Positions 1-9,985 of a DNA stretch of 64,000 nt are shown here, piece by piece. The notes beneath the pieces are model-generated. The model was not told the DNA's origin and did no database searches. It worked only from the letters and a program-made list of their open reading frames with translations. Both the position numbers and the translations under genes were made by a program. Each line of letters opens with the position of its first letter. The stretch's first letter is position 1. The DNA lies in assembly GCF_021404305.1 (NCBI RefSeq), contig NZ_JABFTX010000003.1, positions 620,001 through 684,000 of the forward strand, in the 5' to 3' direction. Source of the stretch: Billgrantia ethanolica (GTDB taxonomy: Bacteria > Pseudomonadota > Gammaproteobacteria > Pseudomonadales > Halomonadaceae).

Positions 1-336
1 ACGGTGGAGATGCCCTACGGGCGCAAGCGTGCGCTCGAGGTGGCCACGACCCTGGCCATGAACCCGACGCTGATGCTGCTCGACGAGCCGACCCAAGGCA
101 TGGGGGCGGAAGACGTCGACCGTATCGTTGCGCTGATCCGCCGCGTGGCGCAGGGCCGCACGGTGCTGATGGTGGAGCACAACCTCAGCGTGGTGAGCCG
201 GCTGTGTGACCGCATCACCGTATTGGCGCGCGGCGCCGTGCTGGCGGAAGGGGATTACCAGACGGTCTCCGCCGACCCACGGGTGCGCGAAGCCTACATG
301 GGTAGCGAGGCCGCGGCAGAGGAGACCAGCGCATGA
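1..336 (+). CDS. livG: Branched-chain-type ABC transporter ATP-binding protein, C-terminal part (LivG-like)
   Basis: The reading frame is open from the first base, so the gene starts outside the window and only the last 111 residues are seen. They contain the Walker B segment LLLDEPTQGMG, a D-loop region and the H-loop histidine in VLMVEHNL, all typical of LivG-type nucleotide-binding subunits that energise import by a LivHM membrane channel. The stop overlaps the ATG of the next ATPase gene by four bases (ATGA), which indicates translational coupling. The substrate cannot be read from this fragment; an amino acid, amide or other small organic ligand is usual for the family. Confidence 0.9.
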   Translation, partial: TVEMPYGRKRALEVATTLAMNPTLMLLDEPTQGMGAEDVDRIVALIRRVAQGRTVLMVEHNLSVVSRLCDRITVLARGAVLAEGDYQTVSADPRVREAYMGSEAAAEETSA

Positions 337-1085
337 ACCAGGTCGTCGAACAACCATCACGCAGCGAATACAACGATCATGATGGCGCCGAGATGCTGCG
401 CATCCGCGATCTGCATGCCTTCTATGGCGAGTCGCACATCCTACACGGGGTCGATATGGAGGTGCGTCGCGGTGAGCTGGTGACCCTGCTGGGCCGCAAC
501 GGGGCGGGGCGCAGCACCACGCTCAAGGCGATCATGAGCATGGTGGGCCGGCGCACCGGTTCGATCATGATCAACGGCACCGAGACGGTCGGTATGAAGG
601 CGCACCGCATTCCGCGCCTGGGCATCGGCTACTGTCCCGAGGAGCGTGGCATCTTTGCCAGTCTCGACGTGGAAGAGAATCTGCTGCTGCCGCCGACCGT
701 GCGTTCGGGGGGCATGTCGATCGACGAGATCTACGAGATGTTCCCCAACCTGTACGAGCGGCGCCGCAGTCAGGGCACCCGGCTTTCGGGCGGGGAGCAG
801 CAGATGCTGGCCATGGCGCGCATCCTGCGCACCGGTGCGCGCATGCTGCTGCTCGACGAGATCACCGAAGGGCTGGCACCGGTCATCGTGCAGAAACTGG
901 CCGAGGTACTGGTCAAGCTGCGCGACCGTGGCATGACCATCGTGCTGGTGGAGCAGAACTTCCGCTTCGCCGCGCCGCTGGCCGACCGGCACTACGTCAT
1001 GGAGCACGGGCGCATCATCGAGGAGATCAGCGCGGCACAGCTGCCCTCCAAGCGCGACCACCTCAACTCCCTCTTGGGCGTGTAG
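333..1085 (+). CDS. livF: Branched-chain-type ABC transporter ATP-binding protein LivF
   Basis: A 250-residue LivF-type ATPase, the second nucleotide-binding subunit of the importer encoded by its neighbours. The N-terminal 20 or so residues are an extension before the usual LivF start. The ABC signature LSGGEQQ, the Walker B region LLLDEITEGLAP and the H-loop in VLVEQN are present. The Walker A loop reads GRNGAGRST, with arginine where the phosphate-binding lysine normally stands (codon cgc near 529-531). Arginine at this place may be a trait of a LivF subfamily, since the remaining motifs are intact and the gene is not otherwise damaged. The gene overlaps livG and is followed after about 100 bases by the binding-protein gene. 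Confidence 0.9.
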   Translation: MNQVVEQPSRSEYNDHDGAEMLRIRDLHAFYGESHILHGVDMEVRRGELVTLLGRNGAGRSTTLKAIMSMVGRRTGSIMINGTETVGMKAHRIPRLGIGYCPEERGIFASLDVEENLLLPPTVRSGGMSIDEIYEMFPNLYERRRSQGTRLSGGEQQMLAMARILRTGARMLLLDEITEGLAPVIVQKLAEVLVKLRDRGMTIVLVEQNFRFAAPLADRHYVMEHGRIIEEISAAQLPSKRDHLNSLLGV

Positions 1086-1184
1086 ACAACTTTCGTGACC
1101 ATGACGAAGCGCGACTCATCTGCGGTACCTGTCACAACGAAGCATCACAACAACAAGCCGCCCAACCGGGCTATGGAGACGAAA

Positions 1185-2405
1185 ATGACCTTCATCAAGA
1201 AGACCCTCGCCAGCAGCGTTGCTCTTGCCTTTACCGCCACCATGACGGCTGCCGCTCAGGCGGAAATCAGCGACGGTGAGCTCCGCATCGGCTACCTGGC
1301 GGACATGTCCGGCACCTATCGAGACCTGGCCGGACCCGGCGGTCTCGAAGCCCTGCGCATGGCGGTCGAGGACTTCGGTGGCAGCGTCAACGGCGCACCC
1401 ATCCAGGTGTTCAGCGCCGACGACCGCAACAGCGCCGACGTCGGCGCCAACACCGTGCGCGAATGGATCGATACCCGCAACGTCGACATGGTGGCCGGCC
1501 TGGTGGCGTCCTCGGTGACCATAGCCGTTACCCGGGTGCTGGAGGAGAACAATGGCTTCGGCATCGTCTCCGCTTCGGCTGCCTCCAGCATTACCAACGA
1601 ACACTGTACGCCCAACCATATCCACTGGGTCTACGACACCTACCCGCTGGCCAACGGCACGGCCAAGGCAGTCGTCGAGCAGGGTGGGGATACCTGGTTC
1701 ATGCTCACCGCCGACTACGCTTTCGGTCATGCCCTGGAGGGCGATGTGACGCGAGTCGTAGAAGAGAACGGCGGCCAGATCGTCGGCGGCGTGCGTCATC
1801 CGTTCCCCACCGACGACTTCTCGTCCTACATCCTTCAGGCCCAGGGCTCCGGCGCCAAGATCATCGGCCTGGCCAATGCCGGTGCCGATACCGTCAATGC
1901 CATCAACACCGCCAGTCAGTTCGGCGTGGTAGAGGCCGGGCAGCAGCTGGCCGGTCTGCTGGTGTTCCTCAACGACGTGCATGCCATGGGGCTCGACGCC
2001 ACCCAGGGACTGCTGTTGACCACCGGCTGGTACTGGGACATGGACGATGAGGCCCGTGAGTGGTCCGAGCGCTACTTCGAGCGCGTCGGTCGCATGCCGA
2101 CCATGGTCCAGGCCGGCATCTACTCGAGCACCTATCACTACCTGCAGGCAGTCGAGGCGACCGGCAGCGATGATCCAGCTACGGTGCGTGAATACATGAT
2201 GGAGCAGGAGATCAATGACTTCTTCGCCCGTAACGGTCGCTTGCGTGAAGACGGTCGCATGATCCACGACATGTACCTTGCCGAAGTGAAGTCACCGGCC
2301 GAGTCCGAAGGTGAGTGGGACCTCTACAAGATTCTCGCCACCATTCCCGCCGAAGAGGCCTACCGCCCGCTTTCCGAAAGCCAGTGCAAGCTGGTGCAGA
2401 ACTGA
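1185..2405 (+). CDS. Branched-chain-type ABC transporter substrate-binding protein (LivK-like)
   Basis: A periplasmic type I binding protein of 406 residues. The chosen ATG follows GGAGA and gives a clean signal peptide (basic MTFIKK, hydrophobic stretch, cleavage near AQA-E); an in-frame ATG 30 codons upstream would bury that signal and is less likely. The mature start LRIGYLADMSGTYRDL is typical of LivK/UrtA-like receptors. It lies between the two ATPase genes and the two permease genes, so all five form one operon. The ligand is unknown; closeness to the formaldehyde-oxidation genes would fit a methylated or C1-releasing substrate, but that is only a contextual guess. Confidence 0.88.
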   Translation: MTFIKKTLASSVALAFTATMTAAAQAEISDGELRIGYLADMSGTYRDLAGPGGLEALRMAVEDFGGSVNGAPIQVFSADDRNSADVGANTVREWIDTRNVDMVAGLVASSVTIAVTRVLEENNGFGIVSASAASSITNEHCTPNHIHWVYDTYPLANGTAKAVVEQGGDTWFMLTADYAFGHALEGDVTRVVEENGGQIVGGVRHPFPTDDFSSYILQAQGSGAKIIGLANAGADTVNAINTASQFGVVEAGQQLAGLLVFLNDVHAMGLDATQGLLLTTGWYWDMDDEAREWSERYFERVGRMPTMVQAGIYSSTYHYLQAVEATGSDDPATVREYMMEQEINDFFARNGRLREDGRMIHDMYLAEVKSPAESEGEWDLYKILATIPAEEAYRPLSESQCKLVQN

Positions 2406-2418
2406 AGCGAGCAAGATC

Positions 2419-2440
2419 GGCGGCGACCACGGTCGCCGCC
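2419..2440 (+). other. Perfect stem-loop between binding-protein and permease genes
   Basis: Two 10-base arms, GGCGGCGACC and GGTCGCCGCC, are exact reverse complements around a two-base centre, just after the livK stop. No T-run follows, so it is not a classical terminator. Such structures after binding-protein genes usually protect the upstream mRNA and lower permease expression; that role is inferred. Confidence 0.6.
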
Positions 2441-2465
2441 CCTCTGACGGCGAGGAGAATCTGAC

Positions 2466-3353
2466 ATGACGATGATATTCGGCGTGCCGTTGGCGGTGTT
2501 CATGGGCCAACTTCTGTTGGGTCTGATCAACGGCGCCTTTTACGCCCTGCTGAGCCTCGGGCTGGCGGTGATCTTCGGCCTGCTGAAGATCGTCAACTTC
2601 GCCCATGGGGCCATGTACATGCTGGGGGCATTCGCCACTCTGCTGGGCATGCGCTACCTGGGCATCAATTACTGGGCGGCGCTGCTGCTGGCACCGCTCT
2701 TCGTGGGGCTGCTTGGCATGCTGATCGAGCGCGTGCTGCTACGTCGCATCGGCCACCTGGACCATCTCTATGGCTTGCTGCTGACCTTCGGCCTGGCGCT
2801 GATCTTCGAGGGTACGCTGGTCAACTTCTTCGGCGTATCCGGTGCGCGTTACCCCACCCCCGAGGCGTTGCAGGGCGGTTATCAGACCGGCTTCATGTTC
2901 CTGCCCAAGTATCGCGCCTGGGTACTGCTGGCGGCTCTCGTCGTCTGCTTTGCCACCTGGTACATCATCGAGCGCACGCGTCTCGGCGCCTACCTGCGCG
3001 CGGGCACCGAGAATCCTGCGCTGATGCAGGCTTTCGGGGTCAACGTGCCGCTGCTGGTGACGCTGACCTATGGTTTCGGCGTGGCGCTGGCGGCCTTCGC
3101 CGGCGTGCTGGCCGCACCGCTCTATCCGGTGTCGCCGACCATGGGCTCGAACCTGCTGATCGTGGTCTTCGCCGTGGTGGTCATCGGCGGCATGGGCTCC
3201 ATTCTGGGGGCCATCGTCACCGGGTTGGCCATGGGCCTGATAGAAGGCCTGACCAAGGTTTACTACCCCGAGGCGGCCAATACCGTGATCTTCCTGGTAA
3301 TGATCCTGGTGCTGCTGTTAAGACCCGCCGGACTGTTCGGCAAGGAGGCATGA
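2466..3353 (+). CDS. livH: Branched-chain-type ABC transporter permease LivH
   Basis: A 295-residue integral membrane protein with about eight hydrophobic segments and the LivH hallmark near the N-terminus, NGAFYALLSLGLAVIFG followed by KIVNFAHG. The C-terminal block VVVIGGMGSILGAIVTGLAMG is the region that contacts the ATPase. It begins six bases after GGCGAGGAG and is followed after four bases by the partner permease. Together with LivM it forms the channel of the importer. Confidence 0.93.
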   Translation: MTMIFGVPLAVFMGQLLLGLINGAFYALLSLGLAVIFGLLKIVNFAHGAMYMLGAFATLLGMRYLGINYWAALLLAPLFVGLLGMLIERVLLRRIGHLDHLYGLLLTFGLALIFEGTLVNFFGVSGARYPTPEALQGGYQTGFMFLPKYRAWVLLAALVVCFATWYIIERTRLGAYLRAGTENPALMQAFGVNVPLLVTLTYGFGVALAAFAGVLAAPLYPVSPTMGSNLLIVVFAVVVIGGMGSILGAIVTGLAMGLIEGLTKVYYPEAANTVIFLVMILVLLLRPAGLFGKEA

Positions 3354-3357
3354 CGAC

Positions 3358-4341
3358 ATGGCCACGACTCAAACGATGACGCCCTCCATGAAGCGTGAGC
3401 GCCGCGCCAACCTGCGTCGCAATGCCTTCTACCTGGCACTGATCGCGATTGGCCTGGTAGCACCCTTCTTCGCCTACCCGGTGTTTCTGATGAAGGTGCT
3501 GTGCTTCGCGCTGTTTGCCTGCGCCTTCAATCTGCTGCTGGGCTATGCCGGGTTGCTTTCCTTCGGGCATGCGGCGTTCCTGGCTACCGGCGGTTACGTC
3601 ACCGGCTATCTGCTGGCGAGCTACCCGGCGCTGACCCCGGAGCTTGGCATTCTCATCGGTACGGCTGCCGCCCTGGTACTGGGGGCTGCGTTCGGTGCGC
3701 TGTCGATACGTCGGCAGGGCATCTATTTCGCCATGGTCACGCTGGCGCTGGCCCAGCTGATGTTCTTCTTCTACATTCAGGCGCCCTTCACTGGCGGTGA
3801 GGATGGCCTGCATGGGGTGCCGCGGGGTCACTTGTTCGGCGTCATCAGCCTGCGCAGCAATCTGGCGATGTACTACTTCGTCTTCGCCATCTTCCTGTTC
3901 GGCTTTGCTCTGATCCAGCGTGCGGTGCATTCGCCCTTCGGGCAGGTGCTCAAGGCCATCCGCGAGAACGAACCGCGTGCGGTATCACTGGGCTACAACA
4001 CCGATGCCTACAAGCTGGTGGCCTTCATCCTCTCCGCTGGCCTGGCCGGCCTGGCCGGTTCCACCAAGACCGTGGTGTTCCAGTTGGCCTCGCTGACCGA
4101 CGCCCATTGGCACATGTCCGGTGAGGTGATTCTGATGACCCTGCTGGGGGGTGTCGGCACCCTGTTCGGCCCGGTGGTGGGCGCGGGGCTGGTGGTCAGC
4201 CTGCAGCACATGTTGGCGCAGTCGCCGCTGGGCAACTGGGTCGGACCGATTCTCGGCGTCATCTTCGTGGTCTGCGTGCTCAGCTTCCGCAGCGGCATCG
4301 TCGGCGAGGCGATGAAGATGTACCGCAAGAATTTCAAGTGA
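3358..4341 (+). CDS. livM: Branched-chain-type ABC transporter permease LivM
   Basis: A 327-residue membrane protein, the second half of the channel. The family stretch CAFNLLLGYAGLLSFGHAAF lies at residues 56-75 and the ATPase-contact region LLGGVGTLFGPVVGA lies near the C-terminus. The first 20 residues are polar and basic. It is the last gene of the livG-F-K-H-M operon and is followed by a strong terminator at 4366. Confidence 0.93.
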   Translation: MATTQTMTPSMKRERRANLRRNAFYLALIAIGLVAPFFAYPVFLMKVLCFALFACAFNLLLGYAGLLSFGHAAFLATGGYVTGYLLASYPALTPELGILIGTAAALVLGAAFGALSIRRQGIYFAMVTLALAQLMFFFYIQAPFTGGEDGLHGVPRGHLFGVISLRSNLAMYYFVFAIFLFGFALIQRAVHSPFGQVLKAIRENEPRAVSLGYNTDAYKLVAFILSAGLAGLAGSTKTVVFQLASLTDAHWHMSGEVILMTLLGGVGTLFGPVVGAGLVVSLQHMLAQSPLGNWVGPILGVIFVVCVLSFRSGIVGEAMKMYRKNFK

Positions 4342-4365
4342 AGGCCGTCGGCAAGACCTCTTCCT

Positions 4366-4391
4366 GGCGCCCTGTAGGGGCGCCTTTTTTT
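4366..4391 (+). terminator. Rho-independent terminator of the liv operon
   Basis: GGCGCCC, five-base loop TGTAG, GGGCGCC, then seven T. It follows the livM stop by 24 bases and also lies between livM and the convergent lysR gene. Confidence 0.9.
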
Positions 4392-4404
4392 ATTGTGCCT
4401 TCTT

Positions 4405-5310
4405 TCATTGCACTTCCGTGGCGCAGGCATCCTCCAATCGTTGGGGTAGGTGCTCGACCAGAAAGTCGATGAACTGGCGCACCTTGGCGGCATGCTGGCG
4501 GTGGCGCGGCATGACCGCCCATACCCCGGCGTCGCGGCATTGAAACCGCGTCAGCACTTCGACCAGCTCGCCGCTGGCGAGATAGGGCATGACGTAATAA
4601 TCCGGCAGTTGCGCCAGCCCCAGCCCCTTGAGCGCGGCATCGAGCAGCGCGGGCCCCGAATTGGCCTGCCACGGGCCGCTCACGCGTACCTCGCGATGCA
4701 GCCCGTCGACATCGAAGCGCCATTGGTCCCGGGTGCCGATCAGGCAGCGATGATGGATCAATTCCGCTATCGAATGGGGCTGCGACACGCTCTGGAAATA
4801 ACTGGGCGAGGCGACCACATATTCGTGCCGCTCGCACAGCCGCCGAGCCACCAGCGTGGAGTCCTGCAGGGTGCCCATGCGAATGACCACGTCGTAGCCT
4901 TCGTCGATGACGTCCACCTGACGGTTGGTGAGATGCAGGCGCATCTCCAACTGGGGGTGCAGCTTGAGGAAGTCGTTGACCAGAGGAGCGATGAAGCGCT
5001 CGCCGAAGGCGGTGGCGCAGCTGAGCCGAAGAATGCCATGAGGCTTTTCCTGCAGGCTCTGCAGAGCGGCTTCGGCTTCGCGAAAGCCGTCAAGGAGTTC
5101 ACGGCAGCGGGCGTAGTAGCGCTCTCCGGCATCGGTGAGATGGATCTGTCGCGTGGTGCGATAGAGCAGCGGAACCCCCAGCTCCTGTTCGAGCTGAGCG
5201 ACTTGTCGGCTGATGTGCGAGTTCGAGACATGAAGTTGGCGTGCCGCGGCGGCAAAGGTGCCCAGCTTGACCACTTCCACGAAAGCTTCGATACCATCCC
5301 AATGAGCCAT
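4405..5310 (-). CDS. LysR-family transcriptional regulator
   Basis: A 301-residue regulator. The N-terminal winged helix-turn-helix (residues about 5-62; AAARQLHVSNSHISRQVAQL is the recognition region) is followed by a periplasmic-binding-like effector domain starting near RLSCATAFGERFIAP. It resembles the CrgA-type branch of the family. It is transcribed away from adhC with 129 bases between the starts, the standard arrangement for a LysR protein controlling the divergent gene. Control of adhC-fghA is therefore inferred; the effector is unknown. Confidence 0.9.
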   Translation of the reverse strand: MAHWDGIEAFVEVVKLGTFAAAARQLHVSNSHISRQVAQLEQELGVPLLYRTTRQIHLTDAGERYYARCRELLDGFREAEAALQSLQEKPHGILRLSCATAFGERFIAPLVNDFLKLHPQLEMRLHLTNRQVDVIDEGYDVVIRMGTLQDSTLVARRLCERHEYVVASPSYFQSVSQPHSIAELIHHRCLIGTRDQWRFDVDGLHREVRVSGPWQANSGPALLDAALKGLGLAQLPDYYVMPYLASGELVEVLTRFQCRDAGVWAVMPRHRQHAAKVRQFIDFLVEHLPQRLEDACATEVQ

Positions 5311-5322
5311 GTGCGCACCGTG

Positions 5323-5344
5323 ATTATTGCACAGCAGGAATAAT
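5323..5344. promoter_or_regulatory. Candidate LysR-type operator between lysR and adhC
   Basis: ATTATT, ten bases, AATAAT: a perfect dyad that includes the T-N11-A pattern of LysR-family boxes. It starts 13 bases upstream of the regulator ATG and 96 bases upstream of adhC, a position suited to autoregulation and activation of the divergent gene. Confidence 0.5.
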
Positions 5345-5397
5345 GTTGTGTCGCTGTTTCAGTATCATCATAGCGCCTGACGCACCTAGACTGATAG

Positions 5398-6549
<1,152 letters not shown>

Positions 6550-6652
6550 TAGGCGCCCGGCGCTGCGCCCACTATTAACAGGCGCCGCATTTTAGCCACG
6601 CCCGAAGCCGCGTGTCGCGCCTATAGCAGGCGCTCGCGCCCAGACTGACGAG

Positions 6653-6677
6653 CCGCCCAGCCTATAGCGCTGGGCGG
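6653..6677 (+). other. Stem-loop in the leader of fghA
   Basis: CCGCCCAG, nine-base loop, CTGGGCGG. It ends eight bases before the fghA ribosome site and has no T-run, so it is either a weak terminator of adhC or a leader structure tuning fghA expression. Confidence 0.45.
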
Positions 6678-6698
6678 CGAGGGTAAGGAGACCGAACG

Positions 6699-7553
6699 AT
6701 GAGCATGACCGAGAACCTCGAGCCGATCTCGAGCAACAAGAGTTTCGGCGGCTGGCACAAGCGCTACCGGCACCGCTCGCGGGCGCTGGACTGCGAGATG
6801 GAGTTCGCCATCTACCTGCCGCCGCAGGCCGAGACCGAACGCGTGCCGCTGTTGTGGTGGCTGTCGGGGCTGACCTGCACGGACGAGAACTTCATGCAGA
6901 AGGCCGGGGCGCATCGTGTGGCAGCCGAGCTAGGCATCGCCATCATCTGCCCCGACACCAGCCCACGTGGTACCGATCTGCCCGGCGAGCACGACAGTTA
7001 CGACTTCGGCTCGGGGGCGGGCTTCTACGTCAACGCGACCCAGGAGCCGTGGAAGAAGCACTATCGCATGTACGACTATGTGGCGGAGGAGCTGCCTTCG
7101 GTGGTGCGCCAGCACTTCCCGCTCAATGGTCGTGAGGCGATCAGCGGACACTCCATGGGTGGTCACGGTGCGCTGATACTGGCGCTGCGCCGACCCGGCC
7201 ACTATCGCTCGGTGTCGGCCTTCTCGCCCATCGTCAATCCCACCCAGTGCCCCTGGGGACGCAAGGCGTTCCGTGGTTACCTGGGCGACGATCCCGGCGC
7301 CTGGACCCAGTATGACGCCTGCGAGCTGGTGGCCAAGGGAGCTTCGACACAGCACCTGTTCATCGATCAGGGCGAGGCGGACCAGTTTCTCGAGGAGCAG
7401 CTCAAGCCCGAGCGGCTCGAGGCCGTGTGCGAAGAGCACGATCACCCCCTGACGCTGCGCCGCCAGCCGGGGTATGATCATAGCTACTTCTTCATTGCCA
7501 GCTTCATCGAGGAGCACCTGCGTTACCATGCGGAGCATCTCTCCAAGCGCTGA
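6699..7553 (+). CDS. fghA: S-formylglutathione hydrolase
   Basis: A 284-residue serine hydrolase of the esterase D family that releases formate and glutathione from S-formylglutathione. The nucleophile elbow GHSMGGHG is present, with the acid residue expected in the DQGEADQF region and the histidine in GYDHSYFF. The substrate-site segment WWLSGLTCTDENF is typical. AAGGAG lies eight bases upstream of the ATG. It completes the adhC pathway; a 149-base gap with a hairpin separates the two genes. Confidence 0.96.
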   Translation: MSMTENLEPISSNKSFGGWHKRYRHRSRALDCEMEFAIYLPPQAETERVPLLWWLSGLTCTDENFMQKAGAHRVAAELGIAIICPDTSPRGTDLPGEHDSYDFGSGAGFYVNATQEPWKKHYRMYDYVAEELPSVVRQHFPLNGREAISGHSMGGHGALILALRRPGHYRSVSAFSPIVNPTQCPWGRKAFRGYLGDDPGAWTQYDACELVAKGASTQHLFIDQGEADQFLEEQLKPERLEAVCEEHDHPLTLRRQPGYDHSYFFIASFIEEHLRYHAEHLSKR

Positions 7554-7577
7554 CTCTCCCCCTGTAAAGGGCACTGC

Positions 7578-8291
7578 ATGATTGGTGTCCTGCTTCGCCG
7601 CGTGCTGCGATGGGCGGCCCTTGCCGGGGCCGCCTTCGTCATCTTGTCGATCCTCGCGGTCATGCTGTTGCGCCATGTACCCGTGTACGGCTCCATGGTG
7701 ATGCTGGAGCGCAAGGTGCAGTCCTGGGTGGTCGGGGAGTCGCTGGCCATCCAGCATCAGTGGCGGCCCTGGGATGAGCTCTCCGATCATGCCAAGCTGG
7801 CGGTGATCGCCGCCGAGGACCAGCGCTTCCCGATCCATCGCGGCTTCGATGTCGACGAGATGCGCCGAGCCTGGGAGGCGAGCCGCAATGGCGGGCGCCT
7901 GCGCGGTGCCAGCACCATCAGTCAGCAGACGGCCAAGAATCTGTTCCTGTGGACGGGACGCAGTTGGATGCGCAAGGGCCTGGAGGCCTGGTTCACCGTG
8001 CTGATCGAGGCGCTGTGGCCCAAGCAGCGCATCCTCGAGGTCTACCTCAACATTGCCGAGTGGGATAACGGCGTGTTCGGTCTGGAGGCGGCCGGCCAGC
8101 ACTACTTCGGCGTCTCGGCCGGCCGCATCAATGAAGTGCAGGCCAGCCGACTGGCGGCGATTCTGCCCAACCCGAGAGCCTGGGACGCTGCCCGGCCCGG
8201 CCCCCACGTTGAGCGTCGCAGCCAGTGGATTCGTCAGCAGATGCGCAACCTTGGCGGGCCGAGCTATCTCGAGCAGCTGGCCGCCAACTGA
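7578..8291 (+). CDS. mtgA: Monofunctional biosynthetic peptidoglycan transglycosylase
   Basis: A 237-residue GT51 glycosyltransferase that polymerises lipid II into glycan strands at the outer face of the inner membrane. One N-terminal membrane anchor (residues about 10-35) precedes the catalytic domain. Motif 1, AAEDQRFPIHRGFD, carries the catalytic glutamate; motif 2 is RGASTISQQTAKNLFLW; the later motif ILEVYLNIAEWDNGVFG is also present. There is no transpeptidase domain, and the length is that of MtgA. Confidence 0.95.
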   Translation: MIGVLLRRVLRWAALAGAAFVILSILAVMLLRHVPVYGSMVMLERKVQSWVVGESLAIQHQWRPWDELSDHAKLAVIAAEDQRFPIHRGFDVDEMRRAWEASRNGGRLRGASTISQQTAKNLFLWTGRSWMRKGLEAWFTVLIEALWPKQRILEVYLNIAEWDNGVFGLEAAGQHYFGVSAGRINEVQASRLAAILPNPRAWDAARPGPHVERRSQWIRQQMRNLGGPSYLEQLAAN

Positions 8292-8347
8292 CACGCCCTT
8301 CTGTATCTGACGCTACCCCTCTGATCGCCCCGATCTGTCATTACCCG

Positions 8348-9262
8348 CTAGCGCCGCCCCTGACCGCGAGCTGCCAGCACGACCCCGACGATGGTCACGG
8401 CCATGCCTGCCAGTGCTACCAGCGGCAGGCGCTCGTCGAACAGCCACCAGGCCTGTAGTGCCGTGACGGGGGGAACCAGGTAGAACAGGCTGGCCACACG
8501 CGAGGCTTCGCCGCGCCGGATGAGCGCCATCAGCAGCAGGATGGCGGCAATCGACAGCACCAGTACCAGCCAGCCCAGGGTCAGCACGAAGGTGAGCGTC
8601 CATTCGACGCGCCGCTCCTCCAGCAGTAGGGCGCCGAGGCCGAGCAGGGTGCCGGAGGAGAGGTACTGCACCACCGTGCCCGAGAGCAGCGGCATGCCGG
8701 TGCAGAAGCGCTTCTGATAGAGGGTGCCCAGGGTGATGCCGGCCAGGGCGACGAGCACGCAGGCCAGCGCGCCAAGGCCGAAGCCCTGGAACAGTGCAGT
8801 GCCCGGGTCGAGCTTGCTGCCCAGTACCAGCGTGATGCCGACCAGGCCCAGCGCCAGTCCCAGCCACTGGGTGGCGGCGATGCGCTCGCCCAGCATCGGC
8901 CCGGCCAGGGTCGCGGTCAGGAGCGGCTGCAGACCGACCAGCAGGGCCGTGAGACCTGCCGGCATGCCCAGGTAGATACCGTAGAAGACGCCGCCCAGAT
9001 AGGCACCGTGCACCAGCAGCCCCGAGACGGCGATATGACCCTTGAGCCGCCAGCCGGTGGGCCAGGCGCTGCCCATCAGCTTGACCAAGGGAATCAACAG
9101 GGCCAGGGTCAGCACGAAGCGGATGAACAGGAAGGTGAAGGGTTCGGCATGGGGCAGGCCGAACTTTGCGCCGATGAAGCCGGTACTCCACAGAGCGACG
9201 AAGAGTATCGGCATGCTGGCCAGCAACGCGGCATCGAAGCGTGAAGTGGCGGTGCTTGGCAT
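8348..9262 (-). CDS. DMT-superfamily (EamA) transporter
   Basis: About 304 residues with ten hydrophobic segments arranged as two EamA repeats. The start chosen (MPSTATSRF) has AAGGAA upstream; an upstream in-frame ATG would add 30 unlikely residues. The family is a drug/metabolite exporter group; the cargo cannot be predicted. It is convergent with mtgA and divergent from the small exported protein gene at 9475. Confidence 0.88.
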   Translation of the reverse strand: MPSTATSRFDAALLASMPILFVALWSTGFIGAKFGLPHAEPFTFLFIRFVLTLALLIPLVKLMGSAWPTGWRLKGHIAVSGLLVHGAYLGGVFYGIYLGMPAGLTALLVGLQPLLTATLAGPMLGERIAATQWLGLALGLVGITLVLGSKLDPGTALFQGFGLGALACVLVALAGITLGTLYQKRFCTGMPLLSGTVVQYLSSGTLLGLGALLLEERRVEWTLTFVLTLGWLVLVLSIAAILLLMALIRRGEASRVASLFYLVPPVTALQAWWLFDERLPLVALAGMAVTIVGVVLAARGQGRR

Positions 9263-9474
9263 CGGCAGTAGTTCCTTGAAATGCAGTCGAGGGGATATCG
9301 ACGATACTTGGTTGCCGTTGGGGGCGAAAGCTAGCAGGTTAACTTTTTCCACGCTGTTTCAGGGCGCCGCACTGAAACGGTCAAAAATTACACTCTGTAA
9401 CATGAAAAACTGAACTCCGAGCGCTTACGCTCGTCAGACTCCCTACATTCACCGCAACACCCTTGGAGGTATTC

Positions 9475-9864
9475 ATGCAACGGATGACTGCACTGTTCTC
9501 GGCCGCCCTGCTCACTGCCGGGCTGATGACCGCACAGGCGCACGCTCAGCAAGATCCCGCCCAGGACCCGGCAGCCCAGCCGCAAGCGCAGGCACCCGCT
9601 CAGGACTTCTCCGATGATCAGCTTCAGCAGTTTGCCGATGCCTCCCAGGAAATCGCCGTGATTTCGCAGGAGTATACCGAGCGTCTGCATGCGGCCGAAG
9701 ACGAGCAGACCCAGCAGGAAGTGCGCATGGAAGCCAACGACCGCATGGTCGAAGTGGTCGAGGAGAACGGCCTCGATGTGGATACCTTCAATGCCATCGG
9801 CCATGCCATCCAGCAGGATCCTGAGCTGATGCAGCGCGTGCAGCAGATGGCCGAGCAGTCGTAA
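9475..9864 (+). CDS. Small exported DUF4168 protein
   Basis: A 129-residue protein with a signal peptide (cleavage near AHA-QQ), a Gln/Pro/Ala-rich linker and a helical DUF4168 domain (from DFSDDQLQQFADAS to the C-terminus). The ATG follows TTGGAGG. The DUF4168 family is common in halophilic and marine gammaproteobacteria and has no established function. It is a single-gene unit ended by a terminator at 9891. Confidence 0.82.
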   Translation: MQRMTALFSAALLTAGLMTAQAHAQQDPAQDPAAQPQAQAPAQDFSDDQLQQFADASQEIAVISQEYTERLHAAEDEQTQQEVRMEANDRMVEVVEENGLDVDTFNAIGHAIQQDPELMQRVQQMAEQS

Positions 9865-9890
9865 ACGACGCTATCAGCCAAGCTGACTGG

Positions 9891-9917
9891 AAAGGCCGCT
9901 TCGAGCGGCCTTTCTTG
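9891..9917 (+). terminator. Rho-independent terminator after the DUF4168 gene
   Basis: AAAGGCCGCT, loop TCG, AGCGGCCTTT, then CTTG. A ten-base perfect stem with A and T flanks. Confidence 0.85.
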
Positions 9918-9985
9918 TGTTTGGCATTCGCCCCCCTTTACTCTGTCGGGGCACGTCGTTACCGCCACAGGGAGCCCGCTGCGAC

